A DNA stretch of 64,000 nucleotides from positions 1 to 64,000 of the forward strand of contig NZ_JACIEK010000004.1 in assembly GCF_014196835.1 (NCBI RefSeq), given 5' to 3'. A model generated the notes under the pieces. That model ran no database searches. It was not told the origin of the DNA and saw only the letters and a list, made by a program, of their open reading frames with translations. Shown in pieces: positions 46,565 to 55,690 of the stretch; position 1 is the first letter of the stretch, and each line of letters begins with the position of its first letter. Position numbers and translations under genes: made by a program. Source of the DNA: Aureimonas pseudogalii (GTDB lineage: Bacteria; Pseudomonadota; Alphaproteobacteria; Rhizobiales; Rhizobiaceae).

Positions 46565-47233
46565 TCAGTCTGCCCAGTCGTCGAAGCTGAACCGGTATCG
46601 TCCTTCCGCCTTGGCGTCGGCGATCGACTTGATCGCCTTGGCGGGAAATCCCGAGATGAGGCTGAGGTCGCCCTCGACCTTCGAGAGGACGACGGAGCCG
46701 ATCGCCACGAGATTGTCGTTGCCGATCGAGGCGCCCGGCGCGAAGCGCACGGCCGATCCGATGTAGTTGCCGCGGCCGATGATGATGTCGCGATCGAGGA
46801 CGCTGACGCCATGCGTCCAGAACTGACTACCGACGCCGGCGATCCAGCTGCCGTCGCCGAGCTCGAAACGGCCATAGACGTCGAAGTAGTGGTCGTTGAG
46901 GATGAGGCAGCCGTCGCCGATCGCGAGCTCCGGCGTGTATTTCATCGCGGCGTAGCGCGGCGACCCGAGCTTCCAGTTTGCCGTGAACACGTTCTTGCGG
47001 CCGATGCGGGTGCGCGCGCCGATGGCGACGTCGATCGGGCCCTTGAAGACGTTGAACGCGCCGATGCGCGTGTCCTCGCCGATGCTCAGCGACTTCACCG
47101 CGAAGACGCTGAGCCAGCCGACCGACGCACGCTCGTGGATCGTGAAGCCGAAAAGCCGGCGGTAGAGCAGCTTTCGCAAGCCGTTGCCCGGCATGAGCGA
47201 CACCAGCGCGGCCTTGATCAATCTGCCCTTCAA
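46565..47233 (-). CDS. Hexapeptide-repeat acyltransferase
   Basis: A 222-residue left-handed beta-helix protein. Irregular hexapeptide turns (IGEDTRIGAFNVFKG, IGARTRIGRKN, IGDGCLILNDHYFD, IGRGNYIGSAVRFAPGASIG) span most of the length, with His in the NDHYFD loop as the likely catalytic base. It is probably a sugar O-acetyltransferase acting on the repeat unit. It is followed by the glycosyltransferase gene. Confidence 0.85.
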   Translation of the reverse strand: MKGRLIKAALVSLMPGNGLRKLLYRRLFGFTIHERASVGWLSVFAVKSLSIGEDTRIGAFNVFKGPIDVAIGARTRIGRKNVFTANWKLGSPRYAAMKYTPELAIGDGCLILNDHYFDVYGRFELGDGSWIAGVGSQFWTHGVSVLDRDIIIGRGNYIGSAVRFAPGASIGNDNLVAIGSVVLSKVEGDLSLISGFPAKAIKSIADAKAEGRYRFSFDDWAD

Positions 47234-47373
47234 GACGGTCTCCTCGTCATCGAACCTGCCTGCGGCGCCTCATGCACGACGCATTCCAACGTCTGTCATC
47301 GGTATCGGCTCCGCTGCGCGGTTTACCATGCTTCCCGATCGATCGGCCAACGCCGTATCTCGTGAGCGAACGC

Positions 47374-48843
47374 TCACGACGGCGTCGCATCCGGTGCGGC
47401 GGGCGCACGCTGACCCAGCAACTGCCGAAGGCGCACGCTTTCCCGCCGCAGCACGAACAACACGAGCACGACCGTGAGCACCGGCATCAGCCAGATCGGC
47501 AGCCCCAACTCGCCGTAGAAGAGCGAGCCGATCGCCGCGGCGATGGCGCCGAGCACCGGCAGGAGCGGGACGACCTCGTGGTGCACCGGCGAGATGCGCT
47601 GCGACAGGGTGCGCCCGGCCGTGGCGGTCACGACGTAAGTGCCGAGGCGCGCCATCGCCGCACCGGCGGCTGCGGCGAAGTGGATGAGCGGGAAGCCGAG
47701 CGCCAGCATCGCCGTGGTGCCGCAGGCGACGACGAGGGCGTTGAGATGCGTCTTCTTCTCGCGCAAACCCCCGATGTTGAGGACGATGCCCAGCGCCTGC
47801 GGCACGATCGTCAGCGTCAGGATGCAGAACACGAAGGGATGAAACTCGAGCCCGGGGAAGAGCCAGGGCCAGAGGAAGGGGGCGAGCAGGAACGCGCCGA
47901 GCATCAGCGTCGAGAGGGCGAGGAGCAGGATGATGACGACCGCCTGGAAGAAGCCTGCCTCGGCGACGGTGTCGCGCCGCATGGCCTCGACGGCGAACCA
48001 GAGATTGAGCGGCGTCACGGTCAGCACGCCCATGATGCCGGTAAGGCGCTGGTGCGCCGCGTAGGAAGCGATCACCGAGAGATCGACGTCGAGCGTCGCC
48101 ATGATGAAGCGATCGGCGCTGGTGGTCATGTTCGCCACCATCGCGGCGCCCGCGATGGGCAGGCCGTAACGGATCATCCGCATCATCAGCGCCCGGTCGA
48201 CGCCGAGGCGGGCCTTCAGCACGAAGGCCACGGTGACCACGGCCGCCATCGTGAAGGTGCCGCGCAGGATCAGGAAGCTGTCGACGCTCCTGACCCAGGA
48301 GAGATCCAGCCAGAGCGCCAGGAACGCGATCGCCACCAGTCCGAGCGAGCGGATCATCTCGAACAGGATCCAGGCGCCGGTGCGCCTCTGTCCGCGAAGG
48401 CTCGAGATGGCGAGCATCGCCAGCGTCTCGGCCACCAGCGGCAGCACGAGGCTGAGGTAGCCGACGGGGCCGAGCCACTGGCGCGATGCCAGCCAGACGA
48501 GACTGGCGAGGACGAGGGCGAGGGGCGCGGCCAGCGTGAACGCGGCGCCGAGGCCATGGCGCGGCTCGCTGGCGCCGCTCGCCGTGGTGAAGAGGAGCCC
48601 GTACTGGATGCCGAGCGCGCCCACGGTGCCGAAGATCATCATCATCGGCTCGACGAGCGACCAGAACGCGAACCCGTCGATGCCGAGCCCGCGCAGCAGA
48701 ACGAGGGTGAGGAGAAGGTTCGAGCCGGCGGGAATGGCGGCGATGGCGATGAAGCCGAGCGGCTTGGCGATCTGGGAGAGTTTCAAGTCGGCCGTTCTCC
48801 GCTGAAGGCCGGCCTTTCTCGCCGCCGGATCGTATCGGACCAC
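47374..48843 (-). CDS. Polysaccharide flippase (Wzx/MATE-like)
   Basis: A 489-residue integral membrane protein with about twelve to fourteen transmembrane helices in the pattern of O-antigen/exopolysaccharide flippases (GFIAIAAIPAGSNLLLTLVL start; ATSADRFI-type motif as NMTTSADRFIMATL). It would move lipid-linked repeat units to the periplasm. An alternative TTG start at LKLSQIAKPLG would shorten it by about 20 residues. It is 140 bases upstream of the acyltransferase gene and likely in the same operon. Confidence 0.85.
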   Translation of the reverse strand: MVRYDPAARKAGLQRRTADLKLSQIAKPLGFIAIAAIPAGSNLLLTLVLLRGLGIDGFAFWSLVEPMMMIFGTVGALGIQYGLLFTTASGASEPRHGLGAAFTLAAPLALVLASLVWLASRQWLGPVGYLSLVLPLVAETLAMLAISSLRGQRRTGAWILFEMIRSLGLVAIAFLALWLDLSWVRSVDSFLILRGTFTMAAVVTVAFVLKARLGVDRALMMRMIRYGLPIAGAAMVANMTTSADRFIMATLDVDLSVIASYAAHQRLTGIMGVLTVTPLNLWFAVEAMRRDTVAEAGFFQAVVIILLLALSTLMLGAFLLAPFLWPWLFPGLEFHPFVFCILTLTIVPQALGIVLNIGGLREKKTHLNALVVACGTTAMLALGFPLIHFAAAAGAAMARLGTYVVTATAGRTLSQRISPVHHEVVPLLPVLGAIAAAIGSLFYGELGLPIWLMPVLTVVLVLFVLRRESVRLRQLLGQRAPAAPDATPS

Positions 48844-48975
48844 CGTCCTCGTCGCGGAGCGTCCCGCGCAGACGATCGGCGGGCCTGACGCCCGTTGATC
48901 GCGCGTCTGCCTATAGACGCCATCGTCCGTAAGGCAAAGAGATTATCGCGCTGCACAACGAAGCGGACGAACGCA

Positions 48976-49014
48976 GCGCGCGGCGGACGGGATCCGATCC
49001 CCTCCGCCGCGCGC
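48976..49014 (-). terminator. Strong hairpin downstream of the RTX gene
   Basis: GCGCGCGGCGGA (48976-48987) is perfectly complementary to TCCGCCGCGCGC (49003-49014). It lies just past the RTX gene stop on the minus strand. A T-run is lacking. Confidence 0.6.
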
Positions 49015-49042
49015 GGTTCGGTCCGACGACGGGTTTGAGCCG

Positions 49043-51124
49043 TCAGGCGAAGACCCAGTTGATCGGGGCGCCGTCGGTGACGCCGACGCGGAACTGGGCC
49101 GAGGTTCCGTCGGTGTCGTGGATCGCGAAGATCGAGCCGCTCACCCGCGCGATCGTCGAGCCCTCGTGGAAGCCCTGCAGCACGACGGTGTCGCCCTTGC
49201 CGTAGTCGTTGATGCGGTCGTCGTCGACCTCGCCCTTGCGCAGGATGAACGTGTCGTTGCCGGCGCCACCATAGTAGTTGTCGCGGCCCGCGCCGCCGTC
49301 CAGCGTGTCGTTGCCGTCTTCGCCCCACAGCATGTCGTTGCCCGCGCCGCCATGAATGATGTCGTGGCCCGTGCCGCCGCGCAGGCCGTCGTCGCCGTCC
49401 TCGCCGAAGAGCGTGTCGTCGCCGTCTTCGCCGCGGATGAGGTCGTCGCCCGCTCCGCCGTGGATCGTGTCGTTGCCGAGACCGCCGCCGAGCGTGTCGG
49501 CGCCGATGCCGCCGTCGAGGCGGTCGTGGCCGTTGCCGCCGTCGAGCCGGTCGGCCCCGCTGCCGCCGAAGAGCTGGTCGTCGCCATCGCCGCCGAACAG
49601 CTGGTCGTCGCCGTCCCCGCCTCGCAGGATGTCGTTTCCGGCATCGCCGTAGAGGACGTCGTTGCCGGTGCCGCCGTCGAGCGAATCGTTGCCTTCGCCG
49701 CCCGCCAACGTGTCGTTTCCGGCGCCGCCGTTCAGCGTGTCGTGACCGTCGAGCCCGTTGAGGACGTCGTGGCCGCCGCCGCCGTTGAGAACGTCATGAC
49801 CGCCCGCACCCATCATCTTGTCGGCGGCGTCGGTGCCGGTCTTGACGATGGCCGCGGCCTCGGCCGGTCCGGTGCCGGACGCAGGGGCGGCGGCGGCGTG
49901 ATCGGTTGGCGGCACCACCGGGGTCGTCGCGCCGCCCCCGGCGGGAACGCCGGGAACCACGGCGCCGTGGTCGTCGGACGGCCGCGTCAGCAACGAGCCG
50001 ACCGCCTGCAGGTTCTTCAGGGCGGCGGCGTCGCCCAGCAGCTTGATGCCGGCCGCGTAGGCCTTGTCGGTCTGGTGGCTGAGGTCGAGCACCTTCAGAT
50101 AGTAGTTGGCGGCGGCCGGGTTCTTGTAGTCGAGGACGAGATTGTTCGTGGCGTTGGCCGGCGAGCTCAGGAGGATGGCGGCACCGGACACGTTGTCGGC
50201 GACGGTCACGTTCTTCGACCCGACGGGGACGATGATGTGGATGCCGTCGTTCTTGCCGTCGCCGGACGGCGTCTGCTGGTTCATCAGCACGGTGTTGCCG
50301 CGGATCGTCAGCCCGTCCGCCTGATACACGGTGATGCCGTGATAGGTGTTGTTATGGATCGTGTTGTTCTCGATCAGCACGTTCTTGTAGTCGATGTTCG
50401 ACTCGTTGCCGAAGAAGATCGCCTGGGTGTAATTCCCCTTGCCGCTGTCGAGAACGTTGTTCTTGATCGTGATGTCGGTCGATGCCGTCTTCGTCCCGCT
50501 TGTGAAGAACTGGATCATGTCGTTATGATTGATCGACCAAGCCGACCCGAGAAAATCGTGCAGATTGTTGCCGTCGATGGTGATCTTGTCGACGTCCGAG
50601 AGCTGCATGCCGTCGGCCTGCAGCCCATGGATGTTGTTGTTGAGGATGACGGCGTTCTTCGTCTCGGTGATCTGCATGCCGAAATTATATTTCGACACGT
50701 CGTTGTTCTGGAAGACGAAACCGTCCGTACCCTTCACCCGAACCGCGTTGTCGGCGACCACCACCTTGCCGTCGTTGAAGGCGGTCGCGCCACCGACCAT
50801 CACCGAGTTGAGGACCGCGATGTTCTTCGAATTCTCGACGAAGACGTCGGTCATCCAGGCGGCGCGCTCCACCCCGACGCTGTCGAACTTGACGCCGTCG
50901 ACCGTCAGGTTCGAAACGTTCGTCAGCTTCAGCGAATTCATCACGGCCTTGTCGTCGGCGTCGAGAGACTTCAGGGTCACGTTGCTGGCGAAGGAGACGT
51001 TGTTCAGATTGACCGAGAAGTCGTCGCCGCCGCCTTCGAGATAGATGGTCTCGCCGCCCTTGGCCGCCTTCAGCGCCTTGGTGAGTTCTGCAGTGTTCGA
51101 AACGACGATCTTGGAAGCCGACAT
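49043..51124 (-). CDS. RTX calcium-binding beta-helix protein, C5-epimerase/lyase-like
   Basis: A 693-residue secreted protein. Residues about 1-370 form a right-handed parallel beta-helix of Asn-rich coils ([39 protein letters not shown]), as in mannuronan C5-epimerases and pectate-lyase-like enzymes. A Pro/Ala linker follows. Then come 21 consecutive GGxGxDxLx nonapeptides (about 430-620), which fold on calcium outside the cell. The C-terminal about 70 residues carry the type I secretion signal. ATG 51124 has GGAG six bases upstream and is preferred to in-frame starts further up. No export system is in the window. It likely modifies or anchors the local polysaccharide. Confidence 0.9.
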   Translation of the reverse strand: MSASKIVVSNTAELTKALKAAKGGETIYLEGGGDDFSVNLNNVSFASNVTLKSLDADDKAVMNSLKLTNVSNLTVDGVKFDSVGVERAAWMTDVFVENSKNIAVLNSVMVGGATAFNDGKVVVADNAVRVKGTDGFVFQNNDVSKYNFGMQITETKNAVILNNNIHGLQADGMQLSDVDKITIDGNNLHDFLGSAWSINHNDMIQFFTSGTKTASTDITIKNNVLDSGKGNYTQAIFFGNESNIDYKNVLIENNTIHNNTYHGITVYQADGLTIRGNTVLMNQQTPSGDGKNDGIHIIVPVGSKNVTVADNVSGAAILLSSPANATNNLVLDYKNPAAANYYLKVLDLSHQTDKAYAAGIKLLGDAAALKNLQAVGSLLTRPSDDHGAVVPGVPAGGGATTPVVPPTDHAAAAPASGTGPAEAAAIVKTGTDAADKMMGAGGHDVLNGGGGHDVLNGLDGHDTLNGGAGNDTLAGGEGNDSLDGGTGNDVLYGDAGNDILRGGDGDDQLFGGDGDDQLFGGSGADRLDGGNGHDRLDGGIGADTLGGGLGNDTIHGGAGDDLIRGEDGDDTLFGEDGDDGLRGGTGHDIIHGGAGNDMLWGEDGNDTLDGGAGRDNYYGGAGNDTFILRKGEVDDDRINDYGKGDTVVLQGFHEGSTIARVSGSIFAIHDTDGTSAQFRVGVTDGAPINWVFA

Positions 51125-51529
51125 CACAATCTCCATAACCGCGCCTGGTCGCGGGCTGTCCTGAGATTGTATTGGCCAACTTAACATCGGGACAAAGACA
51201 ACGGATAATATACTTGCAATCATTCTCATCGGCTTCGAATCAAATCTCAGATAAAATTAGTTCAAATTCTAAGGTTCGGGTTCGGGGTCGATACGTTGTC
51301 GGCACTGGGCTAGCGCGTGCGGCTGGCGGGAATGCGGCGTCCGGCTTCGTTCTCGCGCAGGCGTGATCCACGAGGCGACACCGCATCGATCCGGTTTCAG
51401 ACGGGCGAGGGGGCGGCAGAGCTGCGGACCGTCGATCGTTCGCCTTCCTTCCTTTGCCGCAACGCGGTAGCCAACGGCGACGGGAATGCGTCGACGGGCA
51501 AGACCCGCGCGATCAACGAGGACATGCCG
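51125..51529. promoter_or_regulatory. AT-rich divergent control region of the RTX gene
   Basis: This 405-base gap is unusually AT-rich at about 51177-51280, unlike its surroundings. On the minus strand a TATATT box (51207-51212) could be the RTX -10 element. Such AT-rich patches are typical targets of MucR/Ros-type regulators of exopolysaccharide genes; that link is a suggestion. No gene is seen in it. Confidence 0.4.
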
Positions 51530-52162
51530 ATGCTTCGAGGTCTGGTCTGGAGACTATCCACCTTCGTGGCCTGTGCACGGCTGCGGCGTGCGGGCGCGCA
51601 GCTCGGGCGCAACCTTCGGTTCTACGGACTGCCGATCGCCAGCGGCGACCTGCGCCGCCTGCGCCTCGGCGACAACGTCGCGATGATCAACCGTCCCGAA
51701 GGCACGGCGCTCGGGGTGCGGGCGCCAACCATCCTGCGCATTCTCGGGCCAGACGGGCGCATCGACATCGGCGCCGACACCGGGATCAGCGGCGGCGTCG
51801 TCTGTTCGGCGGCGGGCGTCACCATCGGCCGGCGCTGCCTGATCGGGGCGGACGTGATGATCTTCGACACCGACTTCCACAACACCGCTGCGGAAGGGCG
51901 CCGCTACGCCGCGCCCGACTGGCCGGCGATCAGCCGGCCGGTGGTGATCGAGGACGACGTCTTCGTCGGCACGGGATCGAAGGTGATGAAGGGCACGCAT
52001 ATCGGGCGCGGCTCGATCATCGGGGCGGGCAGCCTCGTGACGGGCGTCATCCCGCCCTTCTCTATTGCTGTCGGAAACCCCGCTCGCGTCGTTCGCTCGA
52101 TCGAACCGGGTGCTTCGGCCGCCGCCATGCCGTCGCCGGAAGACGTGGCCGATCTCGGCTGA
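51530..52162 (+). CDS. Hexapeptide-repeat O-acetyltransferase (serine/maltose acetyltransferase-like)
   Basis: A 210-residue LbH acyltransferase. Helical N-terminus, hexapeptide coils (IDIGADTGISGGVVCSAAGV then TIGRRCLIGADVMI), the His-containing active loop DTDFHNT, and the C-terminal WPAISRPVVIEDDVFVGTGS and IIGAGSLVTGVIPPFSIAVG motifs. GAGGA precedes ATG 51530, chosen over 51524. It is likely to acetylate a sugar of the polysaccharide. Confidence 0.88.
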   Translation: MLRGLVWRLSTFVACARLRRAGAQLGRNLRFYGLPIASGDLRRLRLGDNVAMINRPEGTALGVRAPTILRILGPDGRIDIGADTGISGGVVCSAAGVTIGRRCLIGADVMIFDTDFHNTAAEGRRYAAPDWPAISRPVVIEDDVFVGTGSKVMKGTHIGRGSIIGAGSLVTGVIPPFSIAVGNPARVVRSIEPGASAAAMPSPEDVADLG

Positions 52163-52333
52163 CGCCGTCGATCAGGCCTGGAATCGATCGCTTCCGAACG
52201 GTTTCGTTACGGCTCTCTTCATCATGCGATGAAGGACGACAACTGTGAATTGCCTCGTTTACGCACCGGAAAGGACGCGCGGTCGAAGTTCGTTCGAACC
52301 GGCCGCGCCGAGACGGCGATTGGGAAGCGATTC

Positions 52334-53776
52334 ATGGACACACTCCTCGCCCGCATCGAACGCCCCCTCTATGTCGATCTCGACGGGACGCTGATCCGCA
52401 GCGACCTCCTCTGGGAAAGCCTCTTCCTTTTCGCGCGGCAGAACCCGCTGGGTTTCTGGCGCGTGTTCGGCTGGGCTCTCGCGGGCAAGTCCGTGCTGAA
52501 GGACGAGCTCGCGGCCCGGGTCGAACTCGACGTCGCGACGCTGCCCTACCGCGACGAGCTCGTGGCGACGCTGCAGGCCGAGAAGGACGCCGGCCGCCAC
52601 ATCGTGCTCGCGACCGCCGCCAACGAGCGAATGGCCAATGCCGTGGCCAGCCATCTCGGCCTCTTCGACGACGTGATCGCCAGCGACCGCGAAACCAACC
52701 TCTCGGCCGAGCGCAAGCTGCAGCGCATCCAGGGCCGCTGCTTCGGCACCGGCTTCGACTATGTCGGCAATTCGCACGACGACGTCTGCCTCTTCGAGGC
52801 GGCCGACGCCGTGACGGTGGTCGAGCCCGACCGGTCGGCCGGCGCCTGGCTGCGCTCCGCCACGAAGGAGCGGCGGTTGATCGCCGACCGTCGCAGCCGC
52901 GGCCGCGACCTCCTCAAGGCGATGCGGCCGCATCAATGGTCGAAGAACGTCCTCGTCTTCGTGCCGCTTCTCCTCAACCAGGACTTCCTCGACTTCGGAC
53001 TCGTCGCCGCGGCCTGCGTCGCGTTCCTCGCCTTCTCGTTCGCGGCGTCGTCGGTCTACATTCTCAACGACCTGCTGGACCTCACCGCCGACCGGCGCCA
53101 CAAGACCAAGCGCAACCGGCCCTTCGCCAGCGGCCGGGTGCCCATTCCCAACGGGATCGCGCTCGCCGTCGGGCTCTTCGCCGCGTCCTTCGCCTTGAGC
53201 GCGCTGCTGCCGCCGACCTTCACCGCGGTGCTCGCCGTCTACATGATCGCGACGACCGCCTATTCCTTCGCGCTGAAGCGCATGCTCCTCATCGACGTGC
53301 TGACCCTCGCCGGACTCTACACGATGCGCATCATCGCGGGCGCCGCGGCCATCGTGTCGATGGAATCCTTCTGGCTGCTGGCCTTCTCGATCTTCTTCTT
53401 CCTGTCGCTGGCGCTGGTGAAGCGCTTCGTGGAACTCGCCGATTGCGGCGAGGGGGCGGACGCGAAGGCGAGCGGGCGCGGCTATGTCGGGCTCGATCTC
53501 GAGACGATCGGCCAGGCCGGCATGGCCTCGGGCTTCGCCTCGGTGCTCGTGCTCGCGCTCTACGTGGACAGCGCCGAAGTGCGCCAGCTCTACGACCACC
53601 CCTATCTGATGTGGCCGCTCTGCCCGCTGGTTCTCTACATCGTCGTGCGCATCTGGGTGCTCGCTCGCCGGCGCCAGATGAACGAGGATCCGGTGGTCTT
53701 CATCCTCAACGACTGGCGTTCGCAGATCATGATCGGGCTCGGCGGCCTGCTCTTCGTCGGTGCCGCCTATGTCTGA
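52334..53776 (+). CDS. HAD phosphatase - UbiA prenyltransferase fusion (decaprenyl-phosphate phosphoribose synthase-like)
   Basis: A 480-residue fusion. The N-terminal HAD domain (1-190) has the nucleophile pair Asp15-x-Asp17 (YVDLDGTLIRSD) and the distal GNSHDDVCLFEAAD metal motif. The UbiA domain (about 195-480, eight to nine helices) has the Asp-rich site ILNDLLDLTADRRHKTKRNR. This is close to the mycobacterial DPPR synthase that joins PRPP to decaprenyl phosphate. In mycobacteria a separate phosphatase removes the 5-phosphate; the HAD part may do that here. Its stop overlaps the DprE1-like gene by eight bases. Confidence 0.85.
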   Translation: MDTLLARIERPLYVDLDGTLIRSDLLWESLFLFARQNPLGFWRVFGWALAGKSVLKDELAARVELDVATLPYRDELVATLQAEKDAGRHIVLATAANERMANAVASHLGLFDDVIASDRETNLSAERKLQRIQGRCFGTGFDYVGNSHDDVCLFEAADAVTVVEPDRSAGAWLRSATKERRLIADRRSRGRDLLKAMRPHQWSKNVLVFVPLLLNQDFLDFGLVAAACVAFLAFSFAASSVYILNDLLDLTADRRHKTKRNRPFASGRVPIPNGIALAVGLFAASFALSALLPPTFTAVLAVYMIATTAYSFALKRMLLIDVLTLAGLYTMRIIAGAAAIVSMESFWLLAFSIFFFLSLALVKRFVELADCGEGADAKASGRGYVGLDLETIGQAGMASGFASVLVLALYVDSAEVRQLYDHPYLMWPLCPLVLYIVVRIWVLARRRQMNEDPVVFILNDWRSQIMIGLGGLLFVGAAYV

Positions 53777-55118
53777 GACCTATGCCAGCTGGGGTCGGGC
53801 GACCCCGCGCGTGCCGAGGCGCCCGGCGACGACGGGGCAGTCGAGCGATCCGTTTCCGCTCGTGCGCGCCGCCGGCGGCCTGCTGCCGCGCGGCAACGGG
53901 CGCTCCTACGGCGACTCCTGCCTGAACGATGCCGGGCTGCTCGTCGATCACCGGGCCGGCGCGGCGATCCGAAGCCTCGACGCCGAGACCGGCGTGCTCG
54001 TCGCCGACGCCGGCGTGACGCTTGCCGAGATCACGCGCGCCGCCGCCCCGCTCGGCTGGTTTCTGCCGGTGACGCCCGGTACGCAATTCGTGACGCTCGG
54101 CGGCGCCGTCGCCAACGACGTGCACGGCAAGAACCATCACCGCCGCGGCACGCTCGGACGCGCGGTGGAGGCGCTGACGCTTCGCCGTTCCGATCGGCCG
54201 CAGCCGCTCCGATGCACCCGGCAGACCCAACCCGAACTCTTCGCGGCGACGATCGGCGGCATGGGTCTGACCGGCCTGATGGGCGAGATCACGCTGCGGC
54301 TGATGCCGGTTTCTTCCACCGCGATCCTCCAGACCACGACGCGCTTCGATCGGCTCGACGATTATTTCGCCATGGCCGAAGAGGCCGACGTGCGCCACGA
54401 GTATGCGGTGGCCTGGATTGACTCGCTGGCCACCGGTCGCCGCTTCGGACGCGGCCACCTCATCGCCGGCGATCATGCGGCTTGCGGTGATCGCGAGGGT
54501 ATCGCCCGTCCGCCATTCGCCCGCATTCCGTTCACGCCGCCGGTCAGCCCGCTGAAGGGGCTGGCGTTGCGCGCCTTCAACGAGGGGTATTTCCGCAAGG
54601 CGAAGGCGGGCACCGAGACCCACGCGGTGCCCTTCGACGGCTTCTTCTACCCGCTCGACCGGATCGGCGCCTGGAACCGACTGTATGGCCCCCGCGGCCT
54701 GCACCAGCACCAGAGCGTGGTGCCGGGTGAGGGCGCGCGCGACACCGTTGGCGCGCTGATGCATTGCGCCCGCGCGCACGGGCAGGGGTCGTTCCTGACG
54801 GTGCTGAAGCGCTTCGGCGACCTCCGGAGCCCCGGTCTCCTCAGCTTTCCACGGCCGGGCTACACGCTGACGCTGGACTTTCCAAACGCGGGCGCGCGCA
54901 CGCTGCGGCTGCTCGATGCGCTCGACGCGATCACGGTGGACGCGGGCGGCGCGGTCAATCCCTACAAGGACGCGCGCATGTCGGCCGAGACCTTCGCGCA
55001 GTCCTTTCCGAACTGGGCGGCGCTGGAGCGCCTACGCGACCCCGCGCTCATGTCCGATTTCTGGCGCCGCACGGCCGGGCGTCTGACGCTGCCGGCCGAG
55101 GCGCGCGCCGCCGCCTGA
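53769..55118 (+). CDS. DprE1-like FAD-dependent decaprenylphosphoryl-ribose oxidase
   Basis: A 449-residue VAO-fold oxidoreductase. The FAD domain has LLPRGNGRSYGDSCLNDAG and GGAVANDVHGKNHHRRGTLG, the latter nearly diagnostic of DprE1. The substrate domain contains SFLTVLKRFG, FPRPGYTLTLDFP and YKDARMSAETF, with Lys400 matching the essential Lys418 of the mycobacterial enzyme. Thr368 stands where the mycobacterial Cys387 (benzothiazinone target) lies. The likely step is oxidation of a lipid-linked furanose at C2. It is coupled to the UbiA fusion by overlap. Confidence 0.87.
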   Translation: MSETYASWGRATPRVPRRPATTGQSSDPFPLVRAAGGLLPRGNGRSYGDSCLNDAGLLVDHRAGAAIRSLDAETGVLVADAGVTLAEITRAAAPLGWFLPVTPGTQFVTLGGAVANDVHGKNHHRRGTLGRAVEALTLRRSDRPQPLRCTRQTQPELFAATIGGMGLTGLMGEITLRLMPVSSTAILQTTTRFDRLDDYFAMAEEADVRHEYAVAWIDSLATGRRFGRGHLIAGDHAACGDREGIARPPFARIPFTPPVSPLKGLALRAFNEGYFRKAKAGTETHAVPFDGFFYPLDRIGAWNRLYGPRGLHQHQSVVPGEGARDTVGALMHCARAHGQGSFLTVLKRFGDLRSPGLLSFPRPGYTLTLDFPNAGARTLRLLDALDAITVDAGGAVNPYKDARMSAETFAQSFPNWAALERLRDPALMSDFWRRTAGRLTLPAEARAAA

Positions 55119-55258
55119 CCGAGGCAGGGCGAGCGAAAGGCTTTGTTGACGCTGGGGCGGGAAAGGCCGGGTCTGCGCCGCGTGTAAACCTTCGCCTTAA
55201 CCGCTCCGCGACGGCGTGGGCCTAGGGTGCGGGCAACACAACCGCAGGGAGATTGGCG

Positions 55259-55690
55259 ATGAGCCGCTACATACCCTTCATCCTCTTCACCGTCTTCACC
55301 AATGCCGCCGCGCAGATCATGCTGAAGCACGGGATGATGCAGATCGCGCCGCTGTCGTTCGCGGGCGTCAATCCCATCCTGAAGATTCTGCAGATCGTCT
55401 TCAGCCCCTTCGTCTTTCTCGGCCTTCTCACCTTCGTGGCGTCGATGGCCTCGCATCTCTTCGTGCTCTCGAAGGTCGAGCTGTCCTATGCCTATCCGTT
55501 CCTGTCGCTGGCCTACGTCGTGGTGGCCTTTGCCGCCTGGGGGCTGTTCGGCGAGGCGCTGACGCCCGCCCGCGCCGGCGGCATCGCCCTCATCTGCCTC
55601 GGCACGGTCTTCATTGCCAAGGACGGCGGTCGGGAGACCCCCGAGACGTCGGCGTCCGCCATTTCCACATCCGAAGGAGTGATCCGGTGA
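55259..55690 (+). CDS. Small 4-TM transporter, SMR/EamA (ArnE/F-like)
   Basis: A 143-residue protein with four transmembrane helices, of the EamA/SMR group that includes ArnE/ArnF lipid-sugar flippases (FTNAAAQIMLKHGMMQ; KVELSYAYPFLSLAYV with the AYPF-type helix; GIALICLGTVFIAKDG). Context suggests it moves the polyprenyl-phosphate sugar across the inner membrane. Ribosome site AGGGAGA precedes the ATG. It overlaps the next gene by four bases (GTGA). Confidence 0.82.
   Translation: MSRYIPFILFTVFTNAAAQIMLKHGMMQIAPLSFAGVNPILKILQIVFSPFVFLGLLTFVASMASHLFVLSKVELSYAYPFLSLAYVVVAFAAWGLFGEALTPARAGGIALICLGTVFIAKDGGRETPETSASAISTSEGVIR

Noticed and set aside
47272-48888. A 538-codon plus-strand frame over the flippase gene
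   Set aside because: It is Glu/His/Arg-rich and lacks any motif, while the minus strand encodes a clear multi-helix flippase.
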